Shown piece by piece: positions 1-7,988 of a stretch of DNA of 47,502 nt. Both the position numbers and the translations under genes were made by a program. Source of the DNA: a candidate division WS6 bacterium OLB21 (GTDB taxonomy: Bacteria > Patescibacteriota > Dojkabacteria > B142 > OLB20). The DNA lies in the NCBI GenBank assembly GCA_001567305.1, contig JYPD01000029.1, positions 1-47,502 of the forward strand, in the 5' to 3' direction. The notes below the pieces were generated by a model. That model was not told where the DNA came from, ran no database searches, and was given only the letters and a program-made list of their open reading frames with translations. How positions within the stretch are numbered: the stretch's first letter is position 1; every line of letters starts with the position of its first letter.

Positions 1-57
1 AAGTCCGCAGGAAATGTCAGAAAACGTGTGAGCCGCTCTGGACGCGAGGGTATTTTG

Positions 58-66
58 TGGTACAAT
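58..66 (+). promoter_or_regulatory. Extended -10 promoter ahead of rpmG
   Basis: A TGG-TACAAT extended -10 element lies 50 bases before the rpmG start. The -35 region (near 38-43) is poor, as expected when a TG motif is present. It probably starts the rpmG/tRNA-Trp/secE/nusG transcript. Confidence 0.5.
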
Positions 67-115
67 ATCACCTGAATTCCCGCACTAAGGGTTAATAATT
101 TTTTACGCATCTGGA

Positions 116-283
116 ATGGCGAAGAAAGGCAACCGGATACTGATAAAACTCGTAAACAAGAAGACTGGCACGTTTTATGTGACGAGTAAGAACCGGATCA
201 ACACCAACGATAAAATCGCAATGACCAAGTTTGACCCCAAGACGGGCAAACACGAGAAGTTTGAAGAGACCAAGATCAAATAA
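116..283 (+). CDS. rpmG: 50S ribosomal protein L33
   Basis: The 55-residue product begins MAKKGNRILIKLVNKKTG and carries the L33 pattern of a basic N-terminus, a TFYVTSKN segment and a C-terminal FDPKTGKHEKFEETKIK. L33 is a small protein of the large ribosomal subunit near the E site. The length is normal for the family. The zinc-binding cysteines of the four-Cys L33 type are absent, so this is the Cys-free type. It stands directly before tRNA-Trp and secE-nusG, the usual rpmG-secE-nusG context. The gene is too small to dominate its locus in a simple ORF scan, but its start at 116 is unambiguous. Confidence 0.93.
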   Translation: MAKKGNRILIKLVNKKTGTFYVTSKNRINTNDKIAMTKFDPKTGKHEKFEETKIK

Positions 284-289
284 GCTCAT

Positions 290-364
290 AGAGCCATGGT
301 GTCAATGGTAGCACGGCGGTCTCCAAAACCGTTGGTAGTGGTTCGAATCCACTTGGCTCTGCCA
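290..364 (+). tRNA. tRNA-Trp(CCA)
   Basis: Acceptor strands AGAGCCA and TGGCTCT pair with one G-U. The anticodon loop CTCCAAA gives anticodon CCA, and the T-loop is TTCGAAT. Discriminator G361 and an encoded CCA (362-364) follow. It sits between rpmG and secE, as in many bacteria. Confidence 0.95.
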
Positions 365-392
365 TAGTGGAATAATATTGTAGAGTATCAAA

Positions 393-605
393 ATGAAAAA
401 AATATTAGGTGTACCAAAATCTATAGCGAACTTCTTGCAGGAAGTCATACAAGAAATAAAACTTGTAGAATTTCCATCTAGATCAGAAGTTGTTCGTAAA
501 ACAGCAATAGTTTTTGCTGTATCAATTACGATGGGAATTATTCTCTTAGGTCTTGATACTCTACTCGTTGCTATTCGCAACTATCTAACTAGTTTAACCA
601 TTTAA
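393..605 (+). CDS. secE: Preprotein translocase subunit SecE
   Basis: This 70-residue protein has the SecE layout: an amphipathic cytoplasmic helix with the conserved EIKLVEFPSRSEVVRKT stretch (roughly residues 21-37), followed by one membrane helix (about 38-58). SecE clamps the SecY channel. The length matches short single-helix SecE proteins. nusG begins two bases downstream, so the two are surely co-transcribed. Confidence 0.95.
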   Translation: MKKILGVPKSIANFLQEVIQEIKLVEFPSRSEVVRKTAIVFAVSITMGIILLGLDTLLVAIRNYLTSLTI

Positions 606-607
606 TT

Positions 608-1211
608 ATGGCAACTGCAAAAAAAGAAAAACAAACTGTTAAAGAGAAACAAAGCGTTAAAGAAGAACCTGTTAAGGTGGTCAATGACTCACATAAATGG
701 TATGTGATCAATTCTTACGCCGGACACGAAAAAAAAAGTTTCTAACCAAATCATGCAAAGAGTAAAGGCTAATAATCTTGAAGACCAAATTTCCGAGGTT
801 GTAGTGCCTACACAAGAGAAAATCGAAGTTCGCGAAGGAAAAAAACGAACAGTACAAGAAAAATTCCTACCAGGATATGTTCTGGTAAAAATGGAAATGA
901 ACGAAAACACCTGGCAAGTAATAAGAAACACAGAAGGTGTAACCGGTTTTGTCGGAACAGGAAAAAAACCGACGCCTCTAAACCCGGAAGAAGCAAAAAG
1001 AATTCTTGCCTACATGGATGTTGAACAGCCTGCATTCCAAACCAGCTTTGCTGTTGGAGATGCTGTAAAAGTAGTAGATGGGCCGTTTACGGACTTTGTA
1101 GGAAGTATTTCAGAAATAAATACCGACAAAGGCCAAGTAAAAGTTCTTTTGTCTGTGTTTGGCAGAGAAACACCTGTGATTCTTGATTTTCTTCAAATAA
1201 CCAGACTTTAA
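608..1211 (+). CDS. nusG: Transcription termination/antitermination factor NusG (frameshifted in this sequence)
   Basis: NusG binds RNA polymerase and couples it to the ribosome or Rho. The frame opening at 608 carries a lysine/glutamate-rich N-terminal extension of about 29 residues, then the NGN domain start ([14 protein letters not shown]). It runs into a stop at once because the A-run 729-737 has nine A. With eight A, the reading continues as [18 protein letters not shown] through [20 protein letters not shown] to a C-terminal KOW domain ([18 protein letters not shown]). The repaired protein has 200 residues, a normal NusG length. The extra base is most likely a sequence error. It is followed 20 bases later by rplK. 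Confidence 0.92.
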
Positions 1212-1231
1212 TCAATCAAAATATACGAGCT

Positions 1232-1666
1232 ATGGCAAAAAAAGCAAAACCAATTAAAGTAACAATGAAACTCGAAATTGAGGCCGGTAAGGCTACCCCT
1301 GCTCCACCAATCGGACCAGCCCTTGGTCAACATGGAGTAAATATCGGAGAGTTTGTTACAAAGTACAACGACATGACCCGCGAAATGATGGGAGATGTTA
1401 TTCCCTGTATTTTGACAGTTTATGAGGACAGATCGTTCGACATTACCTTAAAAACACCACCTGTTGCCAGTTTAATTAAGAAAGCAGCAGGTATTCCAAA
1501 AGGTTCAGCAACACCAAATACAAATAAGAAAGGGAAAATTACTCCCAAACAGGTTAGAGAAATTGCCGAAAGAAAACTCAACGATTTAAATACAAACAAT
1601 ATTGAATCAGCAATCAAGATAGTCATGGGAACAGCTAAATCTTTAGGTGTAGAAATTAGTAGTTAA
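1232..1666 (+). CDS. rplK: 50S ribosomal protein L11
   Basis: The 144-residue product shows the full L11 signature: N-terminal [20 protein letters not shown] (the proline-rich helix that contacts release and elongation factors), [13 protein letters not shown], and a C-terminal rRNA-binding domain with the [14 protein letters not shown] stretch. L11 forms the GTPase-associated centre with 23S rRNA and L10. The gene is intact and is followed 23 bases later by rplA, the usual order. Confidence 0.97.
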   Translation: MAKKAKPIKVTMKLEIEAGKATPAPPIGPALGQHGVNIGEFVTKYNDMTREMMGDVIPCILTVYEDRSFDITLKTPPVASLIKKAAGIPKGSATPNTNKKGKITPKQVREIAERKLNDLNTNNIESAIKIVMGTAKSLGVEISS

Positions 1667-1689
1667 TAAATAATTAGTAATTATCAGAA

Positions 1690-2373
1690 ATGAAAAGATC
1701 AAAAAAATATACTGCAGTCGCCAAGCTCATTAAAAAAAATACAAACTATAAAACCCTAGAAGCAGCAGATCTTGTTGGAAAGCTTTCAACAACAAAGTTT
1801 GCTGGGGCTGTAGAGCTTGCAATTCAATTAAAACTAACAGAGAAACAGAAGAAAGAAACAATCAGAGGCACCTATTCTCTTCCAAATAAATTCGGTAAAG
1901 AGGTAAAAGTATTACTATTTGCAGACTCTGGCTTCAGCGCAAGCAATACAAATGCAGACATCGTCGGAGGAGAAGAACTTATTGCTGACATAGAATCAGG
2001 GAAACTAGAGTTTGACGCAGTAGTCGCTACTCCAGCAATGATGCCTAAAATTGCCAAACTTGGTAGAACACTTGGAAGCAAAGGCTTAATGCCTAATCCT
2101 AAGAACGGAACAGTCACAGAAGATCCTAAAGCGGCTATAGAAAAATTAAAGTCCGGACAACGAAACTTTAAACTAACAGATGCTGGTAGAATAACAGTGG
2201 TGGTTGCAAAATCTGACATGAAGGCTGAACAGATAGCAGAAAACATCAAGGCTTTTGCACAAATTATTTCGCCAGAGATTGCTAAATTCGGCAATCATTC
2301 AATAAAAAAAATAACACTCTGCCCTACAATGGGACCTGCAATATCATTAGATACAGCAGACTTTCTGAATTGA
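1690..2373 (+). CDS. rplA: 50S ribosomal protein L1
   Basis: The 227-residue protein carries the L1 hallmarks: the basic N-terminus MKRSKKYTAVAKLI, the FAGAVELAIQLKL segment, LGRTLGSKGLMPNPKNGTVT in the second domain and the C-terminal TLCPTMGPAISLD. L1 binds the mobile L1 stalk of 23S rRNA, and in many bacteria it represses its own L11-L1 mRNA. The length is normal. Presence of L1 is informative, because ribosomal protein loss varies between CPR lineages. The last codons run straight into the L10-type leader. Confidence 0.97.
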   Translation: MKRSKKYTAVAKLIKKNTNYKTLEAADLVGKLSTTKFAGAVELAIQLKLTEKQKKETIRGTYSLPNKFGKEVKVLLFADSGFSASNTNADIVGGEELIADIESGKLEFDAVVATPAMMPKIAKLGRTLGSKGLMPNPKNGTVTEDPKAAIEKLKSGQRNFKLTDAGRITVVVAKSDMKAEQIAENIKAFAQIISPEIAKFGNHSIKKITLCPTMGPAISLDTADFLN

Positions 2374-2384
2374 CAAAAACTGCC

Positions 2385-2485
2385 AATTGAGATAGTATTA
2401 CCATGTAAATCAGAGTTTCTGTCAAAGACAGTAGGCAAATAAATAAGTCCTACCGAGACGGGGATAATTATATTAACTAAAATAT
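2385..2485 (+). promoter_or_regulatory. L10-type ribosomal protein leader
   Basis: The rplA-rplJ gap holds the L10-leader consensus core: the AAGACAGTAGGC segment at about 2424-2441, then CCTACCGAGACGG at about 2450-2462, which closes the helix by pairing GTAGG with CCTAC. This kink-turn-containing element binds the L10(L12)4 complex in many bacteria, so excess protein shuts off rplJL. Here it is followed by competing hairpins (see next entry). Confidence 0.8.
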
Positions 2486-2510
2486 AATATGCCGTCAGGC
2501 ATATTTTTGT
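2467..2510 (+). terminator. Attenuator terminator with overlapping antiterminator in the rplJ leader
   Basis: A hairpin AATATGCC/GGCATATT (2486-2493/2498-2505, GTCA loop) followed by a T-rich tract looks like an intrinsic terminator 12 bases before the rplJ start. Just upstream, ATTATATT (2467-2474) can pair perfectly with AATATAAT (2481-2488), which shares three bases with the terminator arm, so the two cannot both form fully. This fits attenuation control as known for the Bacillus subtilis rplJL leader. The mechanism here is inferred. Confidence 0.65.
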
Positions 2511-2521
2511 TTTATAAACAG

Positions 2522-3048
2522 ATGGCAAAAACAAAAACACAAAAAAAGAACTTGTTGCTGACTATGTTGCCAAACTAGATAAGGTAAACACAATATACTT
2601 TGTGAAGCCTTTAGGTTTGGGCGTAAATCAAACAACCCTGCTCAAAAAGGCTCTGTACGGACACAATACAGACTATCATATTGTAAAAAACACATTATTC
2701 AAAATTGCTTTAGAGCAAAAAGGACTTCCTGTTCCCTCCTCTTTAGATAACGGCGAAAATGCTGTTGTATTCTGTTCCGACGAAGTTAGCGAGATTGCAA
2801 AATTAATCAAAGAACACGCCAAAGAAACAGAGAAACTCTCAATTCTAGGCGGTATCTTAAATGGTGAACTAATCTCAGGTGATCAAGTAGAAGCACTTGC
2901 AAGTCTTCCATCCAAGGATCAACTACTTGGTCAGTTGCTTAGCGTATTTAACGGACCTATGCGTGGACTCGTTACTGTATTATCGGGCAATATGCGCGAA
3001 TTTGTGCAAGTATTGTCTGCAATTCAGGATAAAAAGTCCGAAGCATAA
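2522..3048 (+). CDS. rplJ: 50S ribosomal protein L10 (frameshifted in this sequence)
   Basis: L10 is the base of the ribosomal stalk and binds L7/L12 dimers through its C-terminal helix. The start at 2522 reads MAKTKTQKK and then fails. Adding one A to the seven-A run 2541-2547 continues it as ELVADYVAKLDKVNTIYFVKP and onward through LLKKALYGHNTDYHIVKNTL (the L10 rRNA-binding segment), giving 175 residues, a normal length. The conserved FNGPMRGLVTVLSGNMREFV segment precedes the C-terminal tail. It is controlled by the leader upstream and followed by rplL 33 bases later. Confidence 0.93.
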
Positions 3049-3081
3049 TTTTAATTAAATTATTTATTTATCAATATCAAA

Positions 3082-3491
3082 ATGGCAGACGAAACAAAAT
3101 CAGTAGAACTTACTGGTGATGCAAAGAAAATTGCAGATATGCTCGAAAAAAATGACTGTTCTTGAGGTATCAGAACTTGTCAAAGCTCTAGAAGAGAAAT
3201 TCGGCGTATCAGCAGCATCTCCAGCTGCAGTAATGGCAGTAGCTCCTGCAGGAGATGCTGGCGCAGCAGCAGAAGAGAAAGATTCTTTTGATGTCGAGCT
3301 TGCAGAAGCTGGCGGAAATAAGATCTCAGTCATTAAAGTTGTAAAGAATGCAACTGGACTTGGACTTAAAGAAGCTAAAGATCTTGTAGAAAGCGCACCA
3401 AAAATGGTAAAAGAAAGGTCTTAAAAAAGAAGAAGCAGAAGCTCTTAAGAAAGAACTAGAAGAAGCTGGCGCAAAAGTAAATCTTAAATAA
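3082..3491 (+). CDS. rplL: 50S ribosomal protein L7/L12 (two frameshifts in this sequence)
   Basis: The stalk protein recruits translation factors. The start at 3082 reads [20 protein letters not shown]. The seven-A run at 3146-3152 must lose one A to continue as [20 protein letters not shown]. The three-A run at 3414-3416 must lose one A to give the invariant end [20 protein letters not shown]. The repaired product has 135 residues: dimerisation domain, an alanine-rich hinge (about residues 50-70) and the C-terminal [16 protein letters not shown] factor-binding domain. Two extra bases in one 400-base essential gene argue strongly for sequence error. Confidence 0.94.
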
Positions 3492-3512
3492 GATTTGTTA
3501 TAGTTAGCTATG

Positions 3513-3549
3513 AGCGGGTTCGGATAAATCCGAACCCGCTTTATTATTT
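3513..3549 (+). terminator. Intrinsic terminator of the ribosomal protein operon
   Basis: Perfect 13-bp arms AGCGGGTTCGGAT (3513-3525) and ATCCGAACCCGCT (3528-3540) are followed by TTATTATTT. It lies 21 bases after rplL and closes the rplK-rplL unit. Confidence 0.92.
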
Positions 3550-3577
3550 GGACTTTTCGCTAGTCAGCAAGTATAAT
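3548..3577 (+). promoter_or_regulatory. Promoter of the 7TM/ATP-grasp cluster
   Basis: A perfect -10 TATAAT lies at 3572-3577 with a weak -35 TTGGAC at 3548-3553 (18-base spacer), placed directly after the terminator. Transcription would begin near 3584, and an AGGGA Shine-Dalgarno-like stretch (3602-3606) precedes the ATG at 3614. Confidence 0.6.
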
Positions 3578-3613
3578 TCAGGTGCATTTTGATTTTAAGT
3601 TAGGGAACAATTT

Positions 3614-4288
3614 ATGCAGGATTTTCTTCTTTCAGCTTCCGTCGAACCGTTGGTAATTATCCTGCTCTTCACCTTACCAATAGCAGTTACCATCATTGGT
3701 ATCACAAAACACATTATTGGACTAAAGTCCTTAAGCGTATTCATTAGTCTGGCGATGATTTTTGTCTTCTTTGAATTTGCAACAGATACAACAACAAACA
3801 CCATTGATATCCAGGCTGGGCTTAGATATGGATTGGTACTATTCTTTTTGACTTTTATATTGGCAACTGTCGCTTATGGAATAATCAAATCTCTTGCCCT
3901 ACACTATTATCCAAAACTCGCTCTAGTAATATCTTTTGTTTCTTTTGGTTACTTGGCAATCTTATTCCTTGCAGATTATTTCAATGTAATGTCTCTGATC
4001 AATTTCAATTTGTTTGCTTTACTTCTTTCTGCCCTAATTTCTGAAAGAATTATGAACCTGCTTGCCAGAAAGCCTTTTAAAACTGCGGTTATGGCAATGC
4101 TTGAAAGTACAGTTACAGCATCGCTTTGTTTTATTGTAATTGCTCTTCCTTCTGTTCAAAGCTTCATCATCAATTATCCTTTATCTCTAATCCTGCTCTT
4201 CCCTATCAACTATTTTGTTGGAAGATTCACAGGTCTTAGAATCAGAGAATATATTCGTTTTCGCGATATATTAAATGAAGACCAATAG
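3614..4288 (+). CDS. Seven-helix membrane protein of the 7TM-transglutaminase family (transglutaminase domain absent)
   Basis: This 224-residue protein is almost entirely hydrophobic, with seven predicted membrane helices (about residues 9-35, 40-57, 70-92, 102-123, 130-149, 160-182, 188-205). Its end, VGRFTGLRIREYIRFR, matches the C-terminal signature I know from the family in which an inactive transglutaminase is fused to seven helices. That family is normally encoded beside a glutamate-ligase-like ATP-grasp and a retropepsin-like protein, exactly the partners that follow here, starting 5 bases downstream. The usual N-terminal transglutaminase is missing. Its role is unproven: perhaps a membrane anchor or export channel for the product of the ligases. 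Confidence 0.8.
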   Translation: MQDFLLSASVEPLVIILLFTLPIAVTIIGITKHIIGLKSLSVFISLAMIFVFFEFATDTTTNTIDIQAGLRYGLVLFFLTFILATVAYGIIKSLALHYYPKLALVISFVSFGYLAILFLADYFNVMSLINFNLFALLLSALISERIMNLLARKPFKTAVMAMLESTVTASLCFIVIALPSVQSFIINYPLSLILLFPINYFVGRFTGLRIREYIRFRDILNEDQ

Positions 4289-4293
4289 ATTCA

Positions 4294-5749
4294 ATGGGAA
4301 TCTTAACCATTTACAAAAATCGAAAGAAAGTCCTCGGATTAAATGAAAGATCTTTAAACTATATCCGCAGATATAACAAGAAGAAGGCCGTCGAAATTGC
4401 TGATGATAAACTCCTAACAAAAAAAAGTACTTAACAAAGCAGACATACCTACTCCTGCACTAATAGCAACTATAGAAAACTCAGCTGATCTTGAATCTTT
4501 CAACTGGGATAGTCTTCCTCCAAGTTTTGTAATGAAACCAGTACAAGGTTTAGAAGGTGGAGGAATTGAGATACTCTACAATCGCGACAAAAACGGAGAA
4601 TGGATAAAGGCCGACAGAGAAAGAGTTAGTATCGCAAAGTTGAGAATGAAAGCTAAAAGCATCCTTGACGGCAGATTTTCATTGCATAATGCACCAGACA
4701 GAATCATGTTTGAAGAAAGAATCAAACCGCATAAATCTTTTAAGTACTATACATACAAAGGAACCCCAGATGTTCGTGTGATTGTTTTCAATAATGTTCC
4801 TATTATGGCCATGTTAAGGCTACCTACCAGAGAATCAGAGGGTAAGGCTAATCTGGATAAGGGCGCCCTCGGTTTAGGCATAGATATGGCAAAAGGAGCT
4901 ACAACTTATGCAATTTCTGGAAAAAGTGGCAATATCGAAATGATCCCCGGCACAAAACTTCGAGTCGGAGGTTTGAAAATCCCCTTCTGGAATCAAATAC
5001 TTGAGAATGCAATTAAAGCTCAAAAGGCAACCAACCTAAATTTTGCCGGTATTGATTTTCTAATAGACAGAGAAAATGGTCCTGTCATTGTTGAAATGAA
5101 TGCTAGACCAGGGTTATCAATACAGCTCGCCAATGAAGACGGTATGCGCTGGAGACTTAAAAAGGCCGCTTTTCTTAAAGTGAAAACTGCAGAAAAAGGT
5201 ATTAGACTTGCCAAAGACCTATTTGGAGGAGAGATCGACGAAGAGATTGCCTCAATTTCTGGTAAGCAGGTTATCGGCATTTACGAAAACATTAAGCTTA
5301 TTGGCAAAGACATGAAAGAAGTTCTAGCCAAAGCCAAAATTGATACGGGAGCAGACAGTTCGTCAATCGATATAGCAGTTGCAACAAAGCTTGGTTTTGG
5401 AGACCTGATTAATGAATGGGCTGCAATTAAAATCGACCAGAATATTTCTAGGGATGATTGGTTGAAGATGGAGGCAGAATTAAAGGCAAAATACCTAAAC
5501 AAGTTTGAAGACCTGGTTAACTTAGACTATGTTAGATCATCCCACGGTGCAAGTATTCGTATATATGTACGCATAACTATGCAAATACAAGAAACAAAGT
5601 TTGAAACAATAGCCTCGATATACGATAGAAGTAAGCTCACCTATCCCGTTATAGTGGGGAGGAAATCTCTAACTAGGTTCTTAGTTGATCCAAGCCAAAG
5701 AAAGTCACAAAATAAATGCTTTCCAAAGATACATTTCCAAAAGTCTTAG
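4294..5749 (+). CDS. Alpha-L-glutamate-ligase-like ATP-grasp enzyme fused to a retropepsin-like (RimB-type) domain (frameshifted)
   Basis: The first frame (MGILTIYKNRKKVLGLNERS, then NKKKAVEIADDKLLTK) breaks in the eight-A run 4419-4426. Removing one A joins it to the rest, giving 484 residues. Residues about 1-310 are an ATP-grasp ligase of the rimK-related glutamate ligase type: SFVMKPVQGLEGGGIE (ATP lid), TPDVRVIVFNNVPIMAMLRL, a glycine-rich KGALGLGIDM and the metal-binding end VIVEMNARPGLSIQLAN. Residues about 325-480 form a RimB-like domain with the aspartyl-protease motif KIDTGADSSS and a C-terminal YPVIVGRKSLTRFLVDPS. The two domains are usually separate genes, so the fusion is notable. 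The ligase half should couple an amino acid to a carboxylate with ATP; the second half may cut that bond. Substrate unknown. Its end overlaps the next gene by 34 bases, so the very C-terminus could be affected by another indel. Confidence 0.85.
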
Positions 5750-6990
5750 TTACAGGAACCAAAGGTAAAACCAGCATTGTCCATCTGATTTCGACGATTC
5801 TTAGATCCACAAGAAATAATATTCTTAGAGTTGATACGGGTGGTTCTTATCTTAATGAAAAGCAAATAACAAGCTACGATGACTCTGTCAGGAATTTTGG
5901 AAAATCTCCTAATGTCAGACCAGGCAGATACCTTTACTGGCACTTAAAAAATCTACCCTCAAACGAAATCAATACTTTTATGACTGTTCTCGAAGGGGCT
6001 TTGAGCTGTTCACATGAAGGTACTGGGCTTGAAGAATATGGAGGCCATGATATAGGAATCCTATCAAATATCTTTCGCGATCATATAAATTTTGAAACTA
6101 TAAAAAACGAAGATGATATTTATGACAGGAAATCATTTGTGTTCAAACAGATTTGTAGTAATGGATTATTCATCACTACACTCGACAACAAATACAATCT
6201 CCGCGCTTTAAACGAAAGCACTCTACAAGAAAAATCAATTCGTAAAATTGCAATCAGTATTGACATAAAACCTGAACAAGTCCATGAAACTATGCATAAA
6301 TATAACCTTGAAGACATACTATATTTAGATAATGGCGAAGCAAAGAGTGAAAGAAAAGGCAAGATATTTAAATTAACTGATTATCCTTACTATCTTGACG
6401 GTTTTGGAACGGCTATGCTTACAAACGCCTTGATCGCTTCAGCTGCCTGTCTAGAATACCTCAATCCTAAAACAATAGAGGAGGTGCTTACTTCTTATAG
6501 AATCCCCAAGGAATATGGCAGAATGCTTGTCTATAAGAGAGGAGAACAACACATAGTTCTTGATTATGCACATGAGATTGAATCACTAAAGATCGTTACT
6601 GAGACATTCAGAAAATATTACAAAAAAGATCCATACATCATTACGAGAGTGGCTTCAGATAGAAAAGATGGATTTCTGAAAGAGTTTGCAGATAAGCTCA
6701 GCTTATTGGAAAACATAAAGGGACTTACAATCTACGATAGAATTGATGGTATCAATTCCAAGATGTATCGTGTTGGAAAACTTAAACGCGAGATTGGAGA
6801 GAGCTCAGGACTAATTTACAAAAGACTGAAGAATAATAATCCTCTCTATCCCATAAAATGGATACTGAATGAACAAGATGCTCTATCTGATGCTTGTGCA
6901 AACGATCAGAAACTAATCATTCTAATACATTCGAATCTGGACAAGTCAATCAAACTACTCGAACAAAATGGTTTTGTACGAGATAAATAA
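5716..6990 (+). CDS. Mur-ligase-family enzyme like cyanophycin synthetase C-half / CapB
   Basis: The 424-residue protein opens with a P-loop, VLVTGTKGKTSIVHLI, in the place of the Mur GTNGKT motif. It continues with VLEGALSCSHEGTG, the HDIGILSNIFRDHINFETI segment (equivalent to the TNI-x-x-DH metal motif of CphA/CapB) and IVLDYAHEIESLK, the DYAHN-type motif. It therefore has the central and C-terminal Mur folds but no UDP-sugar N-terminal domain, as in PgsB/CapB and the C-terminal half of cyanophycin synthetase. Such enzymes activate a chain-end carboxylate as acyl-phosphate and add an amino acid. Here it lies between two ATP-grasp enzymes, a split version of the CphA arrangement. The product is unknown. 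Confidence 0.8.
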   Translation: MLSKDTFPKVLVTGTKGKTSIVHLISTILRSTRNNILRVDTGGSYLNEKQITSYDDSVRNFGKSPNVRPGRYLYWHLKNLPSNEINTFMTVLEGALSCSHEGTGLEEYGGHDIGILSNIFRDHINFETIKNEDDIYDRKSFVFKQICSNGLFITTLDNKYNLRALNESTLQEKSIRKIAISIDIKPEQVHETMHKYNLEDILYLDNGEAKSERKGKIFKLTDYPYYLDGFGTAMLTNALIASAACLEYLNPKTIEEVLTSYRIPKEYGRMLVYKRGEQHIVLDYAHEIESLKIVTETFRKYYKKDPYIITRVASDRKDGFLKEFADKLSLLENIKGLTIYDRIDGINSKMYRVGKLKREIGESSGLIYKRLKNNNPLYPIKWILNEQDALSDACANDQKLIILIHSNLDKSIKLLEQNGFVRDK

Positions 6991-7006
6991 GAGTTTAAAT
7001 AATATT

Positions 7007-7988
7007 ATGCATACAAAGAAACTATTCGATGCAAAAGAGGTATTATTTTTGCAGGATCCGAAATATCAGGACACAGAGAATATTTTAAACAGACTTGTCC
7101 CAGGATACAATAAAATATCGTTAACAGAATTATTCATTTCTCCAGATAAGCTATATAAACCCAATGGTGAGTCGTTAAGCCTCGAAGAAATCAAACTTAT
7201 CATATTTGCTCCCGGGCTCAATTATACTTATAAGCATTCATTAATAAAAGTTCTTAAACATCATTACCCAGAAATTCTATTACGGAATATTGATACTGTA
7301 CCTTATTCAAACTGGCACTGGGAGAACAAATTTGAGCTTTTTTCGGCGCTCATTCACAAATCCGTAGAAACAGTAAAGCTTCCTCAAACTTATGTCATAA
7401 ATCCTCAAGCAAGTAAAGAAATAACCCAGCAATTTAGAGAAAGTGTGATGCCTAACTTTCCATTTGTACTGAAAGCAGCACTTGGAAGCCAAGGGAAGAG
7501 TGTAAAAAAGATAAACAATGCTCCAGAGTTTAATATTTTTCTCGATTCAATCCTCAATATTGAGGGTTTTGATTCTAAGAGAAATTATTATCTGATGCAG
7601 GAAATGATCTATTCTCCTATGAGATCGGATTATCGAATAATTGCAATACAAGGGAAGATAATTGGGGGAATGGAAAGAATCTCAAATAAAAAAAGACGAA
7701 TTTAGAACTAACTTCTCGTTAGGAGGAGATATAAGAAAGATGGAATCAATTCCAGAAGATATAGAAGATGCAGTGAAGGAAATCTATGAAAAAACACGGC
7801 TAACAACAATAGGATTCGACTTTATTCGAGACAATAATAGCGATCTTTATTTACTCGAAATAACAACGGCCCCTCAGAGAGATGGTTTTAACAGCTTACA
7901 TGGGTTTGATGCTCTAGAAATAAAGTTGCTCAAGCTTCTAGAAAGAGACCAACTTAGAACAATCAACTACCCCGTAAACTTCTCTTGA
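7007..7988 (+). CDS. RimK-like ATP-grasp ligase (frameshifted)
   Basis: Two frames join in the seven-A run 7688-7694 when one A is removed, giving 326 residues from the ATG at 7007 (an in-frame ATG at 6968 would add 13 residues overlapping the Mur-like gene). The ATP-grasp core is clear: NFPFVLKAALGSQGKSVKKI (lysine plus glycine-rich lid), YYLMQEMI, RSDYRIIAIQGKIIGGMERI, then the RTNFSLGGDIRK and TTIGFDFIRDNNSDLYLLEI motifs. These are the RimK/LysX hallmarks, with the basic RTN segment and the metal-binding Asp/Glu. It should add an amino acid or amine to an acidic peptide or protein tail. It closes the cluster and ends 26 bases into the convergent mreB gene. Confidence 0.83.

Noticed and set aside
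608-4430. Programmed frameshifting in nusG, rplL and the ATP-grasp gene
   Set aside because: No stop-adjacent slippery heptamer with a downstream pseudoknot is evident, and the same fault recurs in unrelated genes.
6968-7006. Start of the second ATP-grasp at 6968
   Set aside because: It would overlap the Mur-like gene by 23 bases with no better ribosome site; ATG 7007 lies just after that gene and is preferred, though not proven.
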